A stretch of DNA of 47,396 nucleotides from an uncultured Granulosicoccaceae bacterium. Lineage in GTDB: Bacteria > Pseudomonadota > Gammaproteobacteria > Granulosicoccales > Granulosicoccaceae. The DNA is taken from NCBI GenBank assembly GCA_937922945.1, contig CAKZUP010000084.1:1-47396 (forward strand), written 5' to 3'. Below, in pieces: positions 1 through 8,738 of this stretch. The first letter of the stretch is position 1. Every line of letters begins with the position of its first letter. Made by a program: the position numbers and the translations under genes. Under the pieces are notes generated by a model. That model was not told the DNA's origin and made no database searches. It saw nothing but the letters and a program-made list of their open reading frames with translations.

Positions 1-714
1 TTGAACCGACCTGATGCATTAAATGCACTGTCAGAGCAGCTCATGCTGGATGTGGTTGCTGTACTAAGCGAGTACGAGTCAGACGATAGCGTCGGCGCGA
101 TTTTATTAACCGGAAATGAAAAAGCTTTCGCGGCCGGAGCCGATATCAAAGAGATGGTCGATCAAGACTATCGTACTGCCATGTCCAGTCAATTTCTAGG
201 TGGGTGGGACAGGCTTGCTCAATGTCGCAAGCCCACCGTTGCGGCCGTAGCCGGATATGCATTAGGTGGTGGTTGTGAAATAGCCATGATGTGCGACATT
301 ATCCTGGCCGCCGACAATGCGCAGTTTGGCCAACCTGAAATAAAGCTTGGCACCATGCCCGGATTGGGAGGGACTCAACGCCTCGTTCAGGCGGTCGGAA
401 AAGCCAAGGCGATGGACCTGTGTCTAACGGGGCGTATGATGGATGCCAACGAGGCAGAACGTAGCGGACTCGTTGCCAGGGTTGTGCCGAACGAATCCCT
501 GATACCCGAGGCGATGAAAGCGGCGCAGTTTATTGCTGCTCAATCCAAGCCAGCTGCGGCTTTAATTAAAGAGAGTATCAATGCATCGCAGAATATGTCG
601 CTTGAACAAGGCGTTCGAATGGAGCGTCGTGCATTTTATTCTCTGTTTGGTACTGTTGATCAACAAGAAGGTATGCGGGCGTTTGTTGAGAAACGTAAGC
701 CGAATTTTTCCTGA
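1..714 (+). CDS. Enoyl-CoA hydratase/isomerase (crotonase), 5'-truncated
   Basis: Hydrates trans-2-enoyl-CoA in beta-oxidation-type pathways. The crotonase fold is evident: an AFAAGADI segment that shapes the CoA/oxyanion site, the ALGGGCE glycine-rich loop, and QPEIKLGTMPGLGG, which carries the usual catalytic glutamate region. The C-terminus (FVEKRKPNF) is typical. The frame opens at base 1 with TTG coding the leucine of the usual LNRPDALNAL motif, so about 15-20 N-terminal residues lie outside the window and TTG is not the true start. The next gene follows after 39 bases on the same strand. Family assignment is secure; the substrate is unknown. Confidence 0.9.
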   Translation: MNRPDALNALSEQLMLDVVAVLSEYESDDSVGAILLTGNEKAFAAGADIKEMVDQDYRTAMSSQFLGGWDRLAQCRKPTVAAVAGYALGGGCEIAMMCDIILAADNAQFGQPEIKLGTMPGLGGTQRLVQAVGKAKAMDLCLTGRMMDANEAERSGLVARVVPNESLIPEAMKAAQFIAAQSKPAAALIKESINASQNMSLEQGVRMERRAFYSLFGTVDQQEGMRAFVEKRKPNFS

Positions 715-753
715 TCTTAACTTTGTTCATCCTCAATCGCCCAGGTTGGGTGC

Positions 754-2085
754 ATGGCCGTGATCGCAGTACCCGAATCTAAACGACGTACCATCGCGGG
801 TGTTTTACTTGCGCTTATGCTGCTCTCGACCTTGTACGCTGGTTTGTTCGTCTCCGATGTATCCTATAAAGACATCTGGCCCAGTGGCATTTTTGCGGCT
901 ATAGCGTCGTTACTTTTATTACCTGATACGAAAAGGGTGCAACGCATTCAACTGGTCACACTGGTTGGGGCGGGGCTTGTTGTGTTGGCGCTTGCTTTTG
1001 GCAAGGGTGCGAGCGTTCAGTGGTCTGCCATGCTCTCGCAAAACACGGGCTTATTAGGCATGCTGTTCTCGGTTGGTCTGTTGAAATCTATTGTAACTAC
1101 AGCGACCTCAGCAAAACAAAAGCTACCCGTAGGTAGGAAGGCCTTCCTGCATACCATTATCAGTGTGACTTTTTTCGGCTCGTTCATCAATATATCTGCC
1201 CCAATTGTTGTTGCCGATAGACTCAGCTTAAACCGACCGTTGGATTACTTTTCCGCTGGAACCGTGGTTCGATCGTTTTCAGCCTGTGCAGCCTGGTCAC
1301 CTTTTTTTGCAGGCACAGCACTGGTGTTAACAGCTGTTGGTGAGCAGCATTTGCACATGATCATGGCGTATGGATTACCGTTGACCGTGATGTTTGTGCT
1401 CGTGCTTTGGTTTTCCGGAATCTTTTTTACACCAGCTACAGTTGATGCATTCCATGGGTATCCGATTAAGCTGGAGAGTTTTTTTGTTCCAATGTCACTT
1501 GCGTTAATGGTGTTTCTTAGTAATCAATTGTTCCCCGACGTGCAAATTCTCAGTGTTATCGCTTTATCGTCAATAGCGTTAACAATTGTCGTGCTCTTAA
1601 AAAGGCTGGGCGCCAGCGATACCGGTAAGCAGCTGCGTATTTACGTAAGCAATGATTTGCCCAACATGGTCGGTGAGCTGCAATTGTTTTTATCAGCGGG
1701 TGTACTTGCGTTTGGATTGCAAGCGATGGTGCAAGTTGGGACAATCAATTCACCTATAGATGCATTAACGGGTATGACTGCGTGTTTATTGCTAGCGGCC
1801 TTATTGTTGGGTGCGGCTATCGGTATTCATCCAGTGATTCCCATCGCATCGATTACGCCCATACTGGCGGTTGTCGACCCCGACCCTGTATTGCTTGGGC
1901 TGACATACATGTTTGGCTGGAGTTTAGGTACGTGTGTGAGTCCGTTGTCGGGCACCAATATGGTTATGCAGGGCAGATTCGGTATTAATGCATTGCGCGG
2001 TGCCATGCAGAATTGGCCCTATATTGCTGTGCTCTATATTATTGCCTGCGTGCTTTTAATGTTACGGGCTGCAATGAGCGGGTAG
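754..2085 (+). CDS. Polytopic inner-membrane transporter of the ion-transporter type
   Basis: The 443-residue protein is almost entirely hydrophobic, with roughly 11-12 predicted membrane segments and short loops. A C-terminal stretch with GIHPVIP, then FGWSLGTCVSPLSGTN, resembles the helix-break substrate/ion sites of the ArsB/NhaD/CitMHS ion-transporter superfamily, but I cannot name a family or substrate. It starts at an ATG preceded by AGG and lies 39 bases after the enoyl-CoA hydratase, so it may be cotranscribed and might move an organic anion used by that pathway (inference). Its stop codon lies inside a short 13-14 bp tandem repeat. Confidence 0.7.
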   Translation: MAVIAVPESKRRTIAGVLLALMLLSTLYAGLFVSDVSYKDIWPSGIFAAIASLLLLPDTKRVQRIQLVTLVGAGLVVLALAFGKGASVQWSAMLSQNTGLLGMLFSVGLLKSIVTTATSAKQKLPVGRKAFLHTIISVTFFGSFINISAPIVVADRLSLNRPLDYFSAGTVVRSFSACAAWSPFFAGTALVLTAVGEQHLHMIMAYGLPLTVMFVLVLWFSGIFFTPATVDAFHGYPIKLESFFVPMSLALMVFLSNQLFPDVQILSVIALSSIALTIVVLLKRLGASDTGKQLRIYVSNDLPNMVGELQLFLSAGVLAFGLQAMVQVGTINSPIDALTGMTACLLLAALLLGAAIGIHPVIPIASITPILAVVDPDPVLLGLTYMFGWSLGTCVSPLSGTNMVMQGRFGINALRGAMQNWPYIAVLYIIACVLLMLRAAMSG

Positions 2086-2112
2086 CAATCAGTGGGTGCA
2101 ATGAGCGGGGTA
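2071..2112 (+). repeat. Three-copy 13-14 bp tandem repeat across a stop codon
   Basis: Three units begin with GCAAT: 2071-2084, 2085-2097 and 2098-2112. The outer two share the 12-mer GCAATGAGCGGG exactly. The transporter stop TAG (2083-2085) sits at the first junction. Confidence 0.7.
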
Positions 2113-2130
2113 CAGTATAGGGTCTGGAAT

Positions 2131-2144
2131 GCAAGGTCACTTGC
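2131..2144. terminator. Small hairpin between convergent genes, possible terminator
   Basis: GCAAG (2131-2135), loop GTCA, CTTGC (2140-2144) lies between the transporter and the convergent flavoprotein gene. The stem is only 5 bp and no T-tract follows on either strand, so this is weak. Confidence 0.25.
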
Positions 2145-2146
2145 TC

Positions 2147-3427
2147 TTACACATCAGACTCTATAATAAGCTCTTTGGGTTTTATTGACTCATTGGCAAG
2201 CTCTTCAACGCGTAATTTTAGATTTTTTGATAAGGCTTTTTTTATAACCGCAAATTCGGGTGCACGGTTAACACAATCAACCGCAATAACGTTGTTTTGC
2301 TTCAAATAGAACACGGCAATACTTCTTGTGGTTTGCGCATCGCCACGAACAACCACACGATCGTAACCGTGATTCACACCAGCTATCTGCAGTTTTAAGT
2401 CGAATTGGTCTGACCAAAACCAGGGAAGGGATGCATACAATTTCTGTTTGTTACACAGGCTGGCCGCTGCACTTTTCGCTTGCTCGGTCGCATTGGGAAC
2501 CGATTCAAGCCGCAGGCTTCTACCGAGCAGCGCGTTTGGATGGAAAGTGCAATCACCGGCCGCCACAATATCTGCATCGGAAGTTTGTGCGTATTCATTT
2601 ACTACAATACCATTGTTGACTTGGAGCCCTGCTTTTGCTGCAATATCAGTGTTGGGAATGACACCTACACCTATAATCACAATATCTGCAGCATAGTCTT
2701 TACCATCGGTTCCGAGAACGCCTACGACCTTGGAAGAATCGGTAGCGCTGGGTTGTGTATCGACGTTATTGTCCACATGATGCGAACCTATGAAGGACGC
2801 AGCGCTTGTCCCGGTGACGATTTTAACGCCTTCCTCTTCGTGCACGCGCGTGTAGAATTCTGCCAGTTCACTGGCAGCAACTCGGGCAAGAATGCGTTGT
2901 GACATCTCCAGCACGGTTACGTGCATGCCGGCTTTTCGGAATGATGCCGCCAGCTCTAAACCAATGTAACCGCCGCCGACAATAACCGCCGACTCAGCAT
3001 TAACAGCGGTTCTGCGAATCGCTTGCGCATCCTGTGCGTTTCGCAGGTAGTGCACACCGGCAAGCTCTGCGCCGGGAAGGTCAAGCTTACGGACTTGTGC
3101 ACCTGTGGTCAGTGCAAGCTTGCTATAGCGCCGCGTTTCGCCATCACTACAAACAAGCTGCTTGTTGGGTCGATCAATGTCCAAGACGGTGACATTGTGT
3201 AGAAATTCGATATTGCGCGTCTGGTAGTAGTCGGCAGGCCGCAGTAAGATGTCATTGAGTGTTTTATCACCTGAAACGAAGCCTTTGGACAATGGTGGGC
3301 GGTGGTACGGAAGGCAGGGTTCATCGCTGATAATCAGAATATTGCCGTCCCAGCCTTCTTGTCGCAGCGAAATGGCGACTTGTGCTCCTGCATGGCTTCC
3401 GCCTACGATAATGCATTGTTCTACCAT
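2147..3427 (-). CDS. FAD/NAD(P)H ferredoxin reductase (rhodocoxin/putidaredoxin reductase type)
   Basis: Transfers electrons from NAD(P)H through FAD to a small iron-sulfur protein that would feed a P450 or ring-hydroxylating oxygenase. It has the FAD dinucleotide fold at the N-terminus (IIVGGSHAGAQVA, about residues 6-18), the PYHRPPLSK segment typical of this family, and a second NAD fold (VIVGGGYIGLELA, about 148-160) with a TVLEM acidic strand end. The FAD-closing AAGDC motif is near 295. A hydrophilic insert around residues 213-235 is unusual. No ferredoxin or oxygenase gene is adjacent, so the partner must be elsewhere. It is divergent from the SDR gene at 3608. Confidence 0.88.
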   Translation of the reverse strand: MVEQCIIVGGSHAGAQVAISLRQEGWDGNILIISDEPCLPYHRPPLSKGFVSGDKTLNDILLRPADYYQTRNIEFLHNVTVLDIDRPNKQLVCSDGETRRYSKLALTTGAQVRKLDLPGAELAGVHYLRNAQDAQAIRRTAVNAESAVIVGGGYIGLELAASFRKAGMHVTVLEMSQRILARVAASELAEFYTRVHEEEGVKIVTGTSAASFIGSHHVDNNVDTQPSATDSSKVVGVLGTDGKDYAADIVIIGVGVIPNTDIAAKAGLQVNNGIVVNEYAQTSDADIVAAGDCTFHPNALLGRSLRLESVPNATEQAKSAAASLCNKQKLYASLPWFWSDQFDLKLQIAGVNHGYDRVVVRGDAQTTRSIAVFYLKQNNVIAVDCVNRAPEFAVIKKALSKNLKLRVEELANESIKPKELIIESDV

Positions 3428-3607
3428 TCAGGCCACCGGAAATTCCATGGATTAACGCGTAAACTGAGTATAAGGCAAGATCAGCATCAAGAGCGCCCGA
3501 TTTGTTGGCAGTGTCTGTGTGCAATAGGGTAATCTGAGCAGAAACGTTAATCGGCTGTCAGGCCTCATTCAATCGCCAGTGATACAGCTTCCATACAGAG
3601 AAACAAT

Positions 3608-4555
3608 ATGACAAGTGATATTAAAACGGCTTTACTAACAGGTGGAAACGGAAATCTGGGACGTTTGGTCGGCGATCAGTTGCTTGAACGTGGTGTACAG
3701 GTCATTAAGTTCGATATACCCGGAACTGAGCCTGCGAATACGCACCCAAACGAAACCATTGTTATTGGCGATATGCGTAATTCCCAGACACTAGCGGGGC
3801 TACTTCAGGATTATCAGCCCGACACCATTTATCATTTGGCGTCATTGTTATCCGGTAGCTCTGCTGCTGATCATCAAGCTGCCTGGGATATTAATGCAAC
3901 GGGGTCATTCCAGTTGTTGCAGCTTTCGTTGGAGCATAAAGTGAATCGTTTTTTCTTTGCCAGTACCAACGCGTCATATGGAGGCAAAGTAGAGGACCCG
4001 CTGCCAGAATCTGCTGAGCAGTGGCCGGAGAATATTTACGGTGCAACCAAGGTCGCCGTTGAACGGTTAGGCGTGTTTTTCAAACAAACTCACGGGCTGG
4101 ATTTTCGTGTTCTGCGCTTCCCGTTAGTGATATCGCCGTTTGCGCCTACCACCGCCGTGACGGCGTTTCCATCTCATGCATTCCGGGCTGCAATGAACGG
4201 TGAATCGTTTGTGTTTCCGGTAAACGCGCAAGCGGGCATGTCTACCATATTCCTTGAAGATGTTATCAGTAGTATTATTGACTATACGTCTGCGCCGAAA
4301 CAGCAGCTAACAAACCACGCTTATAATCTACATGCTTATCATCTTACAACGCAGATGGTTATCGATGAAATTCTAAAGCGCTACCCTGATTTTCAATATA
4401 GCTTCGATGTGAACAACACAGTGCAAAGCTTGTTCGACAACTGGCCCAATGTCGTGATTGATAAAAGCGCCCGAGAAGATTGGGGTTGGCAGCCAAAATA
4501 TGATTTTGCCGATTCGGCTGAGAGAATGTTCGATTGGATAGCCGAAGGCGAGTAG
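3608..4555 (+). CDS. Extended SDR, L-threonine 3-dehydrogenase-like
   Basis: NAD-dependent epimerase/dehydratase-fold protein of 315 residues. The Rossmann motif TGGNGNLG is at 11-18 and the catalytic pair Y144/K148 in YGATK. Several stretches resemble SDR-type L-threonine 3-dehydrogenases rather than sugar epimerases: DTIYHLASLLSG (72-83), the arginine/proline-rich RFPLVIS strand, and the C-terminal NWPNVVIDKSAREDWGW. Those enzymes oxidise L-threonine to 2-amino-3-ketobutyrate. The usual partner kbl (2-amino-3-ketobutyrate CoA ligase) is not in the window, so the assignment rests on sequence alone. A sugar-type dehydrogenase remains the alternative. Confidence 0.75.
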   Translation: MTSDIKTALLTGGNGNLGRLVGDQLLERGVQVIKFDIPGTEPANTHPNETIVIGDMRNSQTLAGLLQDYQPDTIYHLASLLSGSSAADHQAAWDINATGSFQLLQLSLEHKVNRFFFASTNASYGGKVEDPLPESAEQWPENIYGATKVAVERLGVFFKQTHGLDFRVLRFPLVISPFAPTTAVTAFPSHAFRAAMNGESFVFPVNAQAGMSTIFLEDVISSIIDYTSAPKQQLTNHAYNLHAYHLTTQMVIDEILKRYPDFQYSFDVNNTVQSLFDNWPNVVIDKSAREDWGWQPKYDFADSAERMFDWIAEGE

Positions 4556-4617
4556 TCGCACGAATTGGCCTGTAGGCGCCGGTTCTACGAATTACTGAAT
4601 GGCAGTTGTGTTGTCGG

Positions 4618-4665
4618 TGTTCAGTTGTCGATGTTCAGTTGTCAGTGTTCAGTTGTCAGTGTTCA
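4618..4665. repeat. 14-bp tandem repeat, 3.4 copies
   Basis: Units at 4618-4631, 4632-4645 and 4646-4659, then a partial copy. The unit is TGTTCAGTTGTCAG with a variant end in the first copy. It spans the stop codon (4649-4651) of the minus-strand gene that follows. Confidence 0.85.
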
Positions 4666-5137
4666 ATCGCGTTTGCGCATTTTCCTGAATTTTTTCTAAC
4701 GCTCTTTGCACGGCAGCACGAATTTCTTCGTTAGAGTCTGGCGTATTGATGTCGCGCTCGGTCTGGGCAGCACTCTCATTGGGGAGCGTCTGGTTGTTGA
4801 GCTGGTCGGTTGCGTTTTTTGCAGCACCCGTGTTTTCAGCACCTGGGTTTGCGGCCTCTGGGTTTGCTGCACTTGGGTTTTCAGCACTTGGGTTTGCTGC
4901 ACTTGGGTTTGCTGCAGCACCTAGGGTTGGTGTTGAATTGGATTGAGAGCTATCTACTGCAAACCTGTTTGGTACAGGTTCTGTCCGGTTCAAGCGTTGT
5001 AGATCTTTTTTGCTTAAAGTGCTGGATATTGTGGCCCGATCGAGAAAGTAAATAACCCCGAGGCCAACCAAGATAGTTGCACTTAAAATAGCTGCAAGAA
5101 TGAGCATGTGCAGCGCGCCGAACTGTTTGGTGAGCAT
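4649..5137 (-). CDS. Single-pass membrane protein with Asn-Pro-Ser-Ala-Ala repeats, unknown function
   Basis: A 162-residue protein I do not recognise. One hydrophobic segment (about residues 11-32) follows a short N-terminus, so it is likely anchored in the inner membrane with the rest in the periplasm. The middle is low-complexity: six 15-bp units at 4821-4910 encode NPSAA/NPSAE/NPEAA-type pentapeptides. The C-terminal 45 residues are charged and helical (EEIRAAVQRALEKIQENA). The repeat probably acts as a flexible spacer. The stop lies inside a 14-bp repeat, so the exact C-terminus may vary between strains. No clear ribosome-binding site precedes the chosen ATG. Confidence 0.6.
   Translation of the reverse strand: MLTKQFGALHMLILAAILSATILVGLGVIYFLDRATISSTLSKKDLQRLNRTEPVPNRFAVDSSQSNSTPTLGAAANPSAANPSAENPSAANPEAANPGAENTGAAKNATDQLNNQTLPNESAAQTERDINTPDSNEEIRAAVQRALEKIQENAQTRLNTDN
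4821..4910 (-). repeat. Six 15-bp in-frame coding repeats
   Basis: Units start at 4821, 4836, 4851, 4866, 4881 and 4896. The plus-strand consensus is GCTGCACTTGGGTTT; read on the minus strand it encodes N-P-S-A-A. The right-hand (5') copies are most alike, and the 3' copies have diverged. Confidence 0.85.
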
Positions 5138-5263
5138 GGAAAAGACGAGCAGTGTTTCTTATCGACGCCAACTATACTTGAAAAACGCATGTCTGTTGCT
5201 GCTGCAGTACGAGCATGCGCTGTATCAATTGTGGCGATGTGTAAACTGTTTGCGCGTATGCAT

Positions 5264-5273
5264 GTAACGTTAC
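5264..5273. promoter_or_regulatory. Perfect 10-bp palindrome, possible operator
   Basis: GTAACGTTAC is self-complementary and lies 127 bases upstream of the minus-strand repeat protein, just after the stop of the aldo/keto reductase gene. It is short enough to be chance. Confidence 0.2.
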
Positions 5274-5311
5274 GGGTGTTGCCGCGAAACAGACTTTATT
5301 CCGCAACCAGA

Positions 5312-6364
5312 TCAAGTCGGTAGTGGGGCATGTTCGTCCAATAGTTTTTCGTTTTTCAAATCGCTCCATAGCGAAGCTGGAATGTCGGTATGGAACCATG
5401 CCAGATTCTGTTCCATCTCGGCCTCTGAGCGGGGGCCGGGTATAACGCTTGCGACAATGGAATGACCTAGCGGAAATTGTAAGGCAGCGGACTGCAGTGG
5501 TACGCCATGCGACTCACACACCTTTATTATGGCCTGCACCTTGGTCACGACCTCTTTAGGTGCTTTTGCGTAGTTCCATGTATCGCCACCTGCCAGAATG
5601 CCGGAATTGTATGGCCCTCCTAATATGATGCCAGTACCGGCTTTCTCGCAAGCAGGTAACAAATCGTGCAATGGGTTTTGTTCCAATAACGTGTAACGGC
5701 CCGCCAATAGAAACGCATCCCATTGACCATGTTCCATGGCGGCAATGCACACTTCGCTTTCGTTGACGCCCAGGCCAATGCCTTCGATTTCTCCCGATGA
5801 GCGTAATTCATCGAGTGCTTTGTAGCCGCCAGACATGGCATCGGCAAACAGCTTCTTGTTTAGTTCTGCCCCATGCTGCATTTCACCGATATCGTGCAGC
5901 AGAAGTACATTAATTTTATCCACCCCTAAACGCTGAAGGCTGTCTTCGTATGAGCGCATAACGCCATCATAGGTATAGTCATACACAGGGTTGAACGGAA
6001 AGCTGCCCGGCCAGTCCGCCATGAGGTCTTTGGGAATAGGTTCCTTTTTCAATACCCGGCCAGCTTTGGTCGACAACACAATGCCTTTCTTGTTGCGAAT
6101 AGCGGCGCCAACGAAATGTTCGCTGCGACCGAATCCGTAAAACGGGGCCGTGTCAACAAACTCGATACCTGCGCTAAGGCCGGACGTGAGGGCATGCCTG
6201 ATGTCGTGGTTTTTAACTGTTCGGTGATTACCTGCCATTGCCGCGCAGCCGAGCCCGAATTCGCTCAATTGCAGTGAGGTATTGCCAAGTTGACGTTTTT
6301 GAATAGCAGGGCGCTTTTCCATATTTCGTTGTTCCGGATTCGTGGTTGGCTGATGCGAGGGCAT
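5312..6364 (-). CDS. Aldo/keto reductase, aldose (fucose-type) dehydrogenase-like
   Basis: NAD(P)-dependent oxidoreductase with a TIM barrel. The catalytic tetrad is visible as D in FVDTAPFYGFG, Y in the same motif, K in LSTKAG and H in LLLHDIG. Overall it resembles the D-threo-aldose/L-fucose dehydrogenase branch, which oxidises aldoses to lactones. Two starts are possible: ATG at 6364, or ATG at 6322 giving MEKRPAIQKRQLGN, which fits the normal family N-terminus better. It is divergent from a PfkB kinase, consistent with a small carbohydrate module, but the sugar cannot be told. Confidence 0.85.
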   Translation of the reverse strand: MPSHQPTTNPEQRNMEKRPAIQKRQLGNTSLQLSEFGLGCAAMAGNHRTVKNHDIRHALTSGLSAGIEFVDTAPFYGFGRSEHFVGAAIRNKKGIVLSTKAGRVLKKEPIPKDLMADWPGSFPFNPVYDYTYDGVMRSYEDSLQRLGVDKINVLLLHDIGEMQHGAELNKKLFADAMSGGYKALDELRSSGEIEGIGLGVNESEVCIAAMEHGQWDAFLLAGRYTLLEQNPLHDLLPACEKAGTGIILGGPYNSGILAGGDTWNYAKAPKEVVTKVQAIIKVCESHGVPLQSAALQFPLGHSIVASVIPGPRSEAEMEQNLAWFHTDIPASLWSDLKNEKLLDEHAPLPT

Positions 6365-6536
6365 TGATGGATATCATACCGTCAATTGTTGCTGTTACCA
6401 ATACGCTAATAGGCAGAACGGATTGTAAATTTGATCGAAAAGTACAGAAATTAAGCGCCTTTGTGCAGGTATTGTGCTGGCGTGTAGGGTTACAATTCTC
6501 GGCAACCTTAATTGCCCCTGAATTCGGAGAAAACGC

Positions 6537-7490
6537 ATGTTTCTAAGCTGTGGAGATTCCCTGTTCGATATGTTCGTGGGTGCGGTCGCACCCAGTAGCG
6601 ATGCAGGCGCCGATAACACGCGAGTATCTATTGAGGGCGTTGTCGGTGGCTCGCCAATGAATGTGGCGCTGGGCTTGTCACGCTTTGAGCATCACAGCCG
6701 CTATTTCACTAATCTTTCCAGTGATTTATTTGGCAAACGAATTGCGCAATTTCTCGACAATAACGGCGTAGACCGATCATTAAGCCTCGGCACCAACTTG
6801 AATACGTCGTTGGCCATGGTGGAAACCGGTGATGACGGTGCGGCTAATTACGTGTTTTATCTCAACGAGTCGGCCGATGTCAGCTTGCGTGTCGATGATT
6901 TGCCTGCGGCTTTACCTGACGATATCCGGGTTTTGCATTTCGGTTCTTATTCAACGGCAGTCGAGCCTGTGGTGAGCGCATTAAAGGCGTTGGCCGCGCG
7001 CGAAACAACACACCGTCTTATTAGCTACGATCCCAATTTACGGTTATCGATTGAGCCTGATGAAAGTGTCTGGCGATCATCATTCAATGCGTTTGCTGCC
7101 ACCGCTAATCTGATTAAAGCCAGCGATGAAGATATAGCTGCGCTGTACGGCAAAGGCAAAGAAGATAACTTTGTCGCCGATTGTTTTTCTCACGGTGCAG
7201 AGCTTGTATACATCACTCGCGGCCCTGACGGTGCGAGTGCATTCGACAGTGATGGCTCGCAAGTGGTTGCCGAAGGTATTAAAGTCGATGTTGTTGATAC
7301 TGTCGGGGCAGGCGATACGTTTCAGGCGGCCGTTCTGCATTGGTTAGCCGATAATAAGCACGTTGGCACCGGTGCCAGTATAGAAGGCAGGGTCGACTTG
7401 GCAGCCAGTCTTGCTTTCGCGATTAAGGCGGCTGCGGTAACGTGCACCCGGCGAGGCGCAGATTTACCTCGGCTAGCTGATATTACCTAA
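6537..7490 (+). CDS. PfkB-family carbohydrate kinase (fructokinase-like)
   Basis: ATP-dependent sugar kinase of the ribokinase fold, 317 residues. It opens with FLSCGDSLFDMF and has the GGSPMNVALGLSRF substrate/lid region (PfkB signature 1 area, about 38-51). Near the C-terminus DTVGAGDTFQAAVL is PfkB signature 2, with the anion hole and catalytic Asp. A clear GGAGA ribosome-binding site lies 8 bases before the ATG. It is convergent with the acyl-CoA dehydrogenase, with only 14 bases between them. It may phosphorylate fructose or a related sugar; substrate uncertain. Confidence 0.9.
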   Translation: MFLSCGDSLFDMFVGAVAPSSDAGADNTRVSIEGVVGGSPMNVALGLSRFEHHSRYFTNLSSDLFGKRIAQFLDNNGVDRSLSLGTNLNTSLAMVETGDDGAANYVFYLNESADVSLRVDDLPAALPDDIRVLHFGSYSTAVEPVVSALKALAARETTHRLISYDPNLRLSIEPDESVWRSSFNAFAATANLIKASDEDIAALYGKGKEDNFVADCFSHGAELVYITRGPDGASAFDSDGSQVVAEGIKVDVVDTVGAGDTFQAAVLHWLADNKHVGTGASIEGRVDLAASLAFAIKAAAVTCTRRGADLPRLADIT

Positions 7491-7504
7491 GCAATTTCGG
7501 GTTT

Positions 7505-8704
7505 CTAGACACCCCATTGCCAGAATTCATCACCGGCCTGGTTATAGAGTTTTGCCAAAACCATTTTGTGCACTTCATCTGCGCCATCGACCAGGCGAGC
7601 CTGTCGGGCATATCGGTAAATCCATTCCAGCTGGGTATCTTTTGAGTAGCCTTTAGCGCCACACAATTGAACGCCTGTATCGGCTGCTTTGTGCAGTGTA
7701 TTGGCGACATGGATCTTTGCTGAAGACACTTCTTTTCGGGCGTAGTCTCCGGCATCGAGCATCCAGGCCGCATGCATGACCAGTAAACGTCCAACTTGAA
7801 TATCGTGCGCAACTTCACCCAATTTCAGTTGTACAGATTCCCGCTCAACAAGCTTGACACCGAAGCCTTCGCGCTCTGTGATGTATGCATTGGCTATTTC
7901 CATGCAACGTTTCGACAGACCCAGCCAGCGCATGCAATGCGTTAAGCGCGCAGGCCCCAACCGCATTTGAGTGACTTTTAAACCATCGCCCACGTTTAAT
8001 AGCCGGTTTTCATCTTTAATTTCCAGGCCATCGAATACTAGCTCGCAATGCCCTCCGTGTTCTTCAGGTCCCATGATGGGTATGCGTCTTTCTATGTGCC
8101 AGCCGGGTTGATCTCGATGAAACAGAAAGGCGGTTAAACCTTTGCGCGCGTCATTAGAAGTTCGGGCCATCAGAATAAAATGTGAGGCGTGTTCGGCACC
8201 GGTTATAAACCATTTGCGTCCATGTATTTTCCATACCCCATCGACAAGCGTTGCAGACGTTTGAATCATGCTTGGGTCGGAACCACCACCGGGGTGAGGC
8301 TCTGTCATGGCAAACGCAGAAGCAACTTCGCCATCTATGATCGGTTGCAACCATTGTGTTTTCTGTTGTTCGGTACCAATTTGTTCCAGTACTCGCATAT
8401 TGCCATCGTCCGGCGCTGCGCAGTTCAGGCACACCGGGCCAAAGAGGGAGCGATTGGCTTCTTCATAAAAAGCGGCACATGCTGTAAGTGGTAACTCGAG
8501 TCCACCTCGATCTTTGCGGCACTGCGGTGCCCATAAACCAGCGGCTTTTGCCTTGCTACGCACCTGCTCTAACACATCGAGCTTGATGTTCTCGTGCTCG
8601 TCATAGTTTGCAGGCGACGCTTCCAGCGGCAGCACGTTCTTTTCAATAAATTCGCGCACACGCAAACGCAACTGTTCATGTTCATCGCTGAGCGTAAAGT
8701 CCAT
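7505..8704 (-). CDS. Acyl-CoA dehydrogenase, ACAD10/11-like
   Basis: FAD-dependent alpha,beta-dehydrogenase of acyl-CoA thioesters, 399 residues. FAD/substrate motifs AFAMTEPHPGGGSDP and WFITGAEHASHFILMART are in order. Near the C-terminus the usual IYEGT catalytic-glutamate segment is replaced by RLVDGADEVHKM, the pattern of ACAD10/11-type enzymes, in which Asp takes that place. It lies 34 bases after the SDR gene on the same strand and has an AAGGAA ribosome-binding site. The SDR, this gene and the divergent CoA transferase look like a CoA-ester degradation module. Substrate unknown. Confidence 0.92.
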   Translation of the reverse strand: MDFTLSDEHEQLRLRVREFIEKNVLPLEASPANYDEHENIKLDVLEQVRSKAKAAGLWAPQCRKDRGGLELPLTACAAFYEEANRSLFGPVCLNCAAPDDGNMRVLEQIGTEQQKTQWLQPIIDGEVASAFAMTEPHPGGGSDPSMIQTSATLVDGVWKIHGRKWFITGAEHASHFILMARTSNDARKGLTAFLFHRDQPGWHIERRIPIMGPEEHGGHCELVFDGLEIKDENRLLNVGDGLKVTQMRLGPARLTHCMRWLGLSKRCMEIANAYITEREGFGVKLVERESVQLKLGEVAHDIQVGRLLVMHAAWMLDAGDYARKEVSSAKIHVANTLHKAADTGVQLCGAKGYSKDTQLEWIYRYARQARLVDGADEVHKMVLAKLYNQAGDEFWQWGV

Positions 8705-8738
8705 ACAGGGGTTCCTTGTCTATGAAAGCGGGTTGCGT

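Noticed and set aside
1..3. TTG at base 1 as the true start of the enoyl-CoA hydratase
   Set aside because: It encodes the leucine of the internal LNRPDALNAL motif, and family members have about 15-20 more residues before it.
2326..2902. Plus-strand open frames opposite the flavoprotein gene
   Set aside because: They have no recognisable domain and lie wholly within the antisense of a clear FAD enzyme.
6365..6536. Sigma70 promoter for the PfkB kinase
   Set aside because: TTGTGC and TACAAT boxes exist, but the spacings are 13 or 24 bases, outside the usual range.
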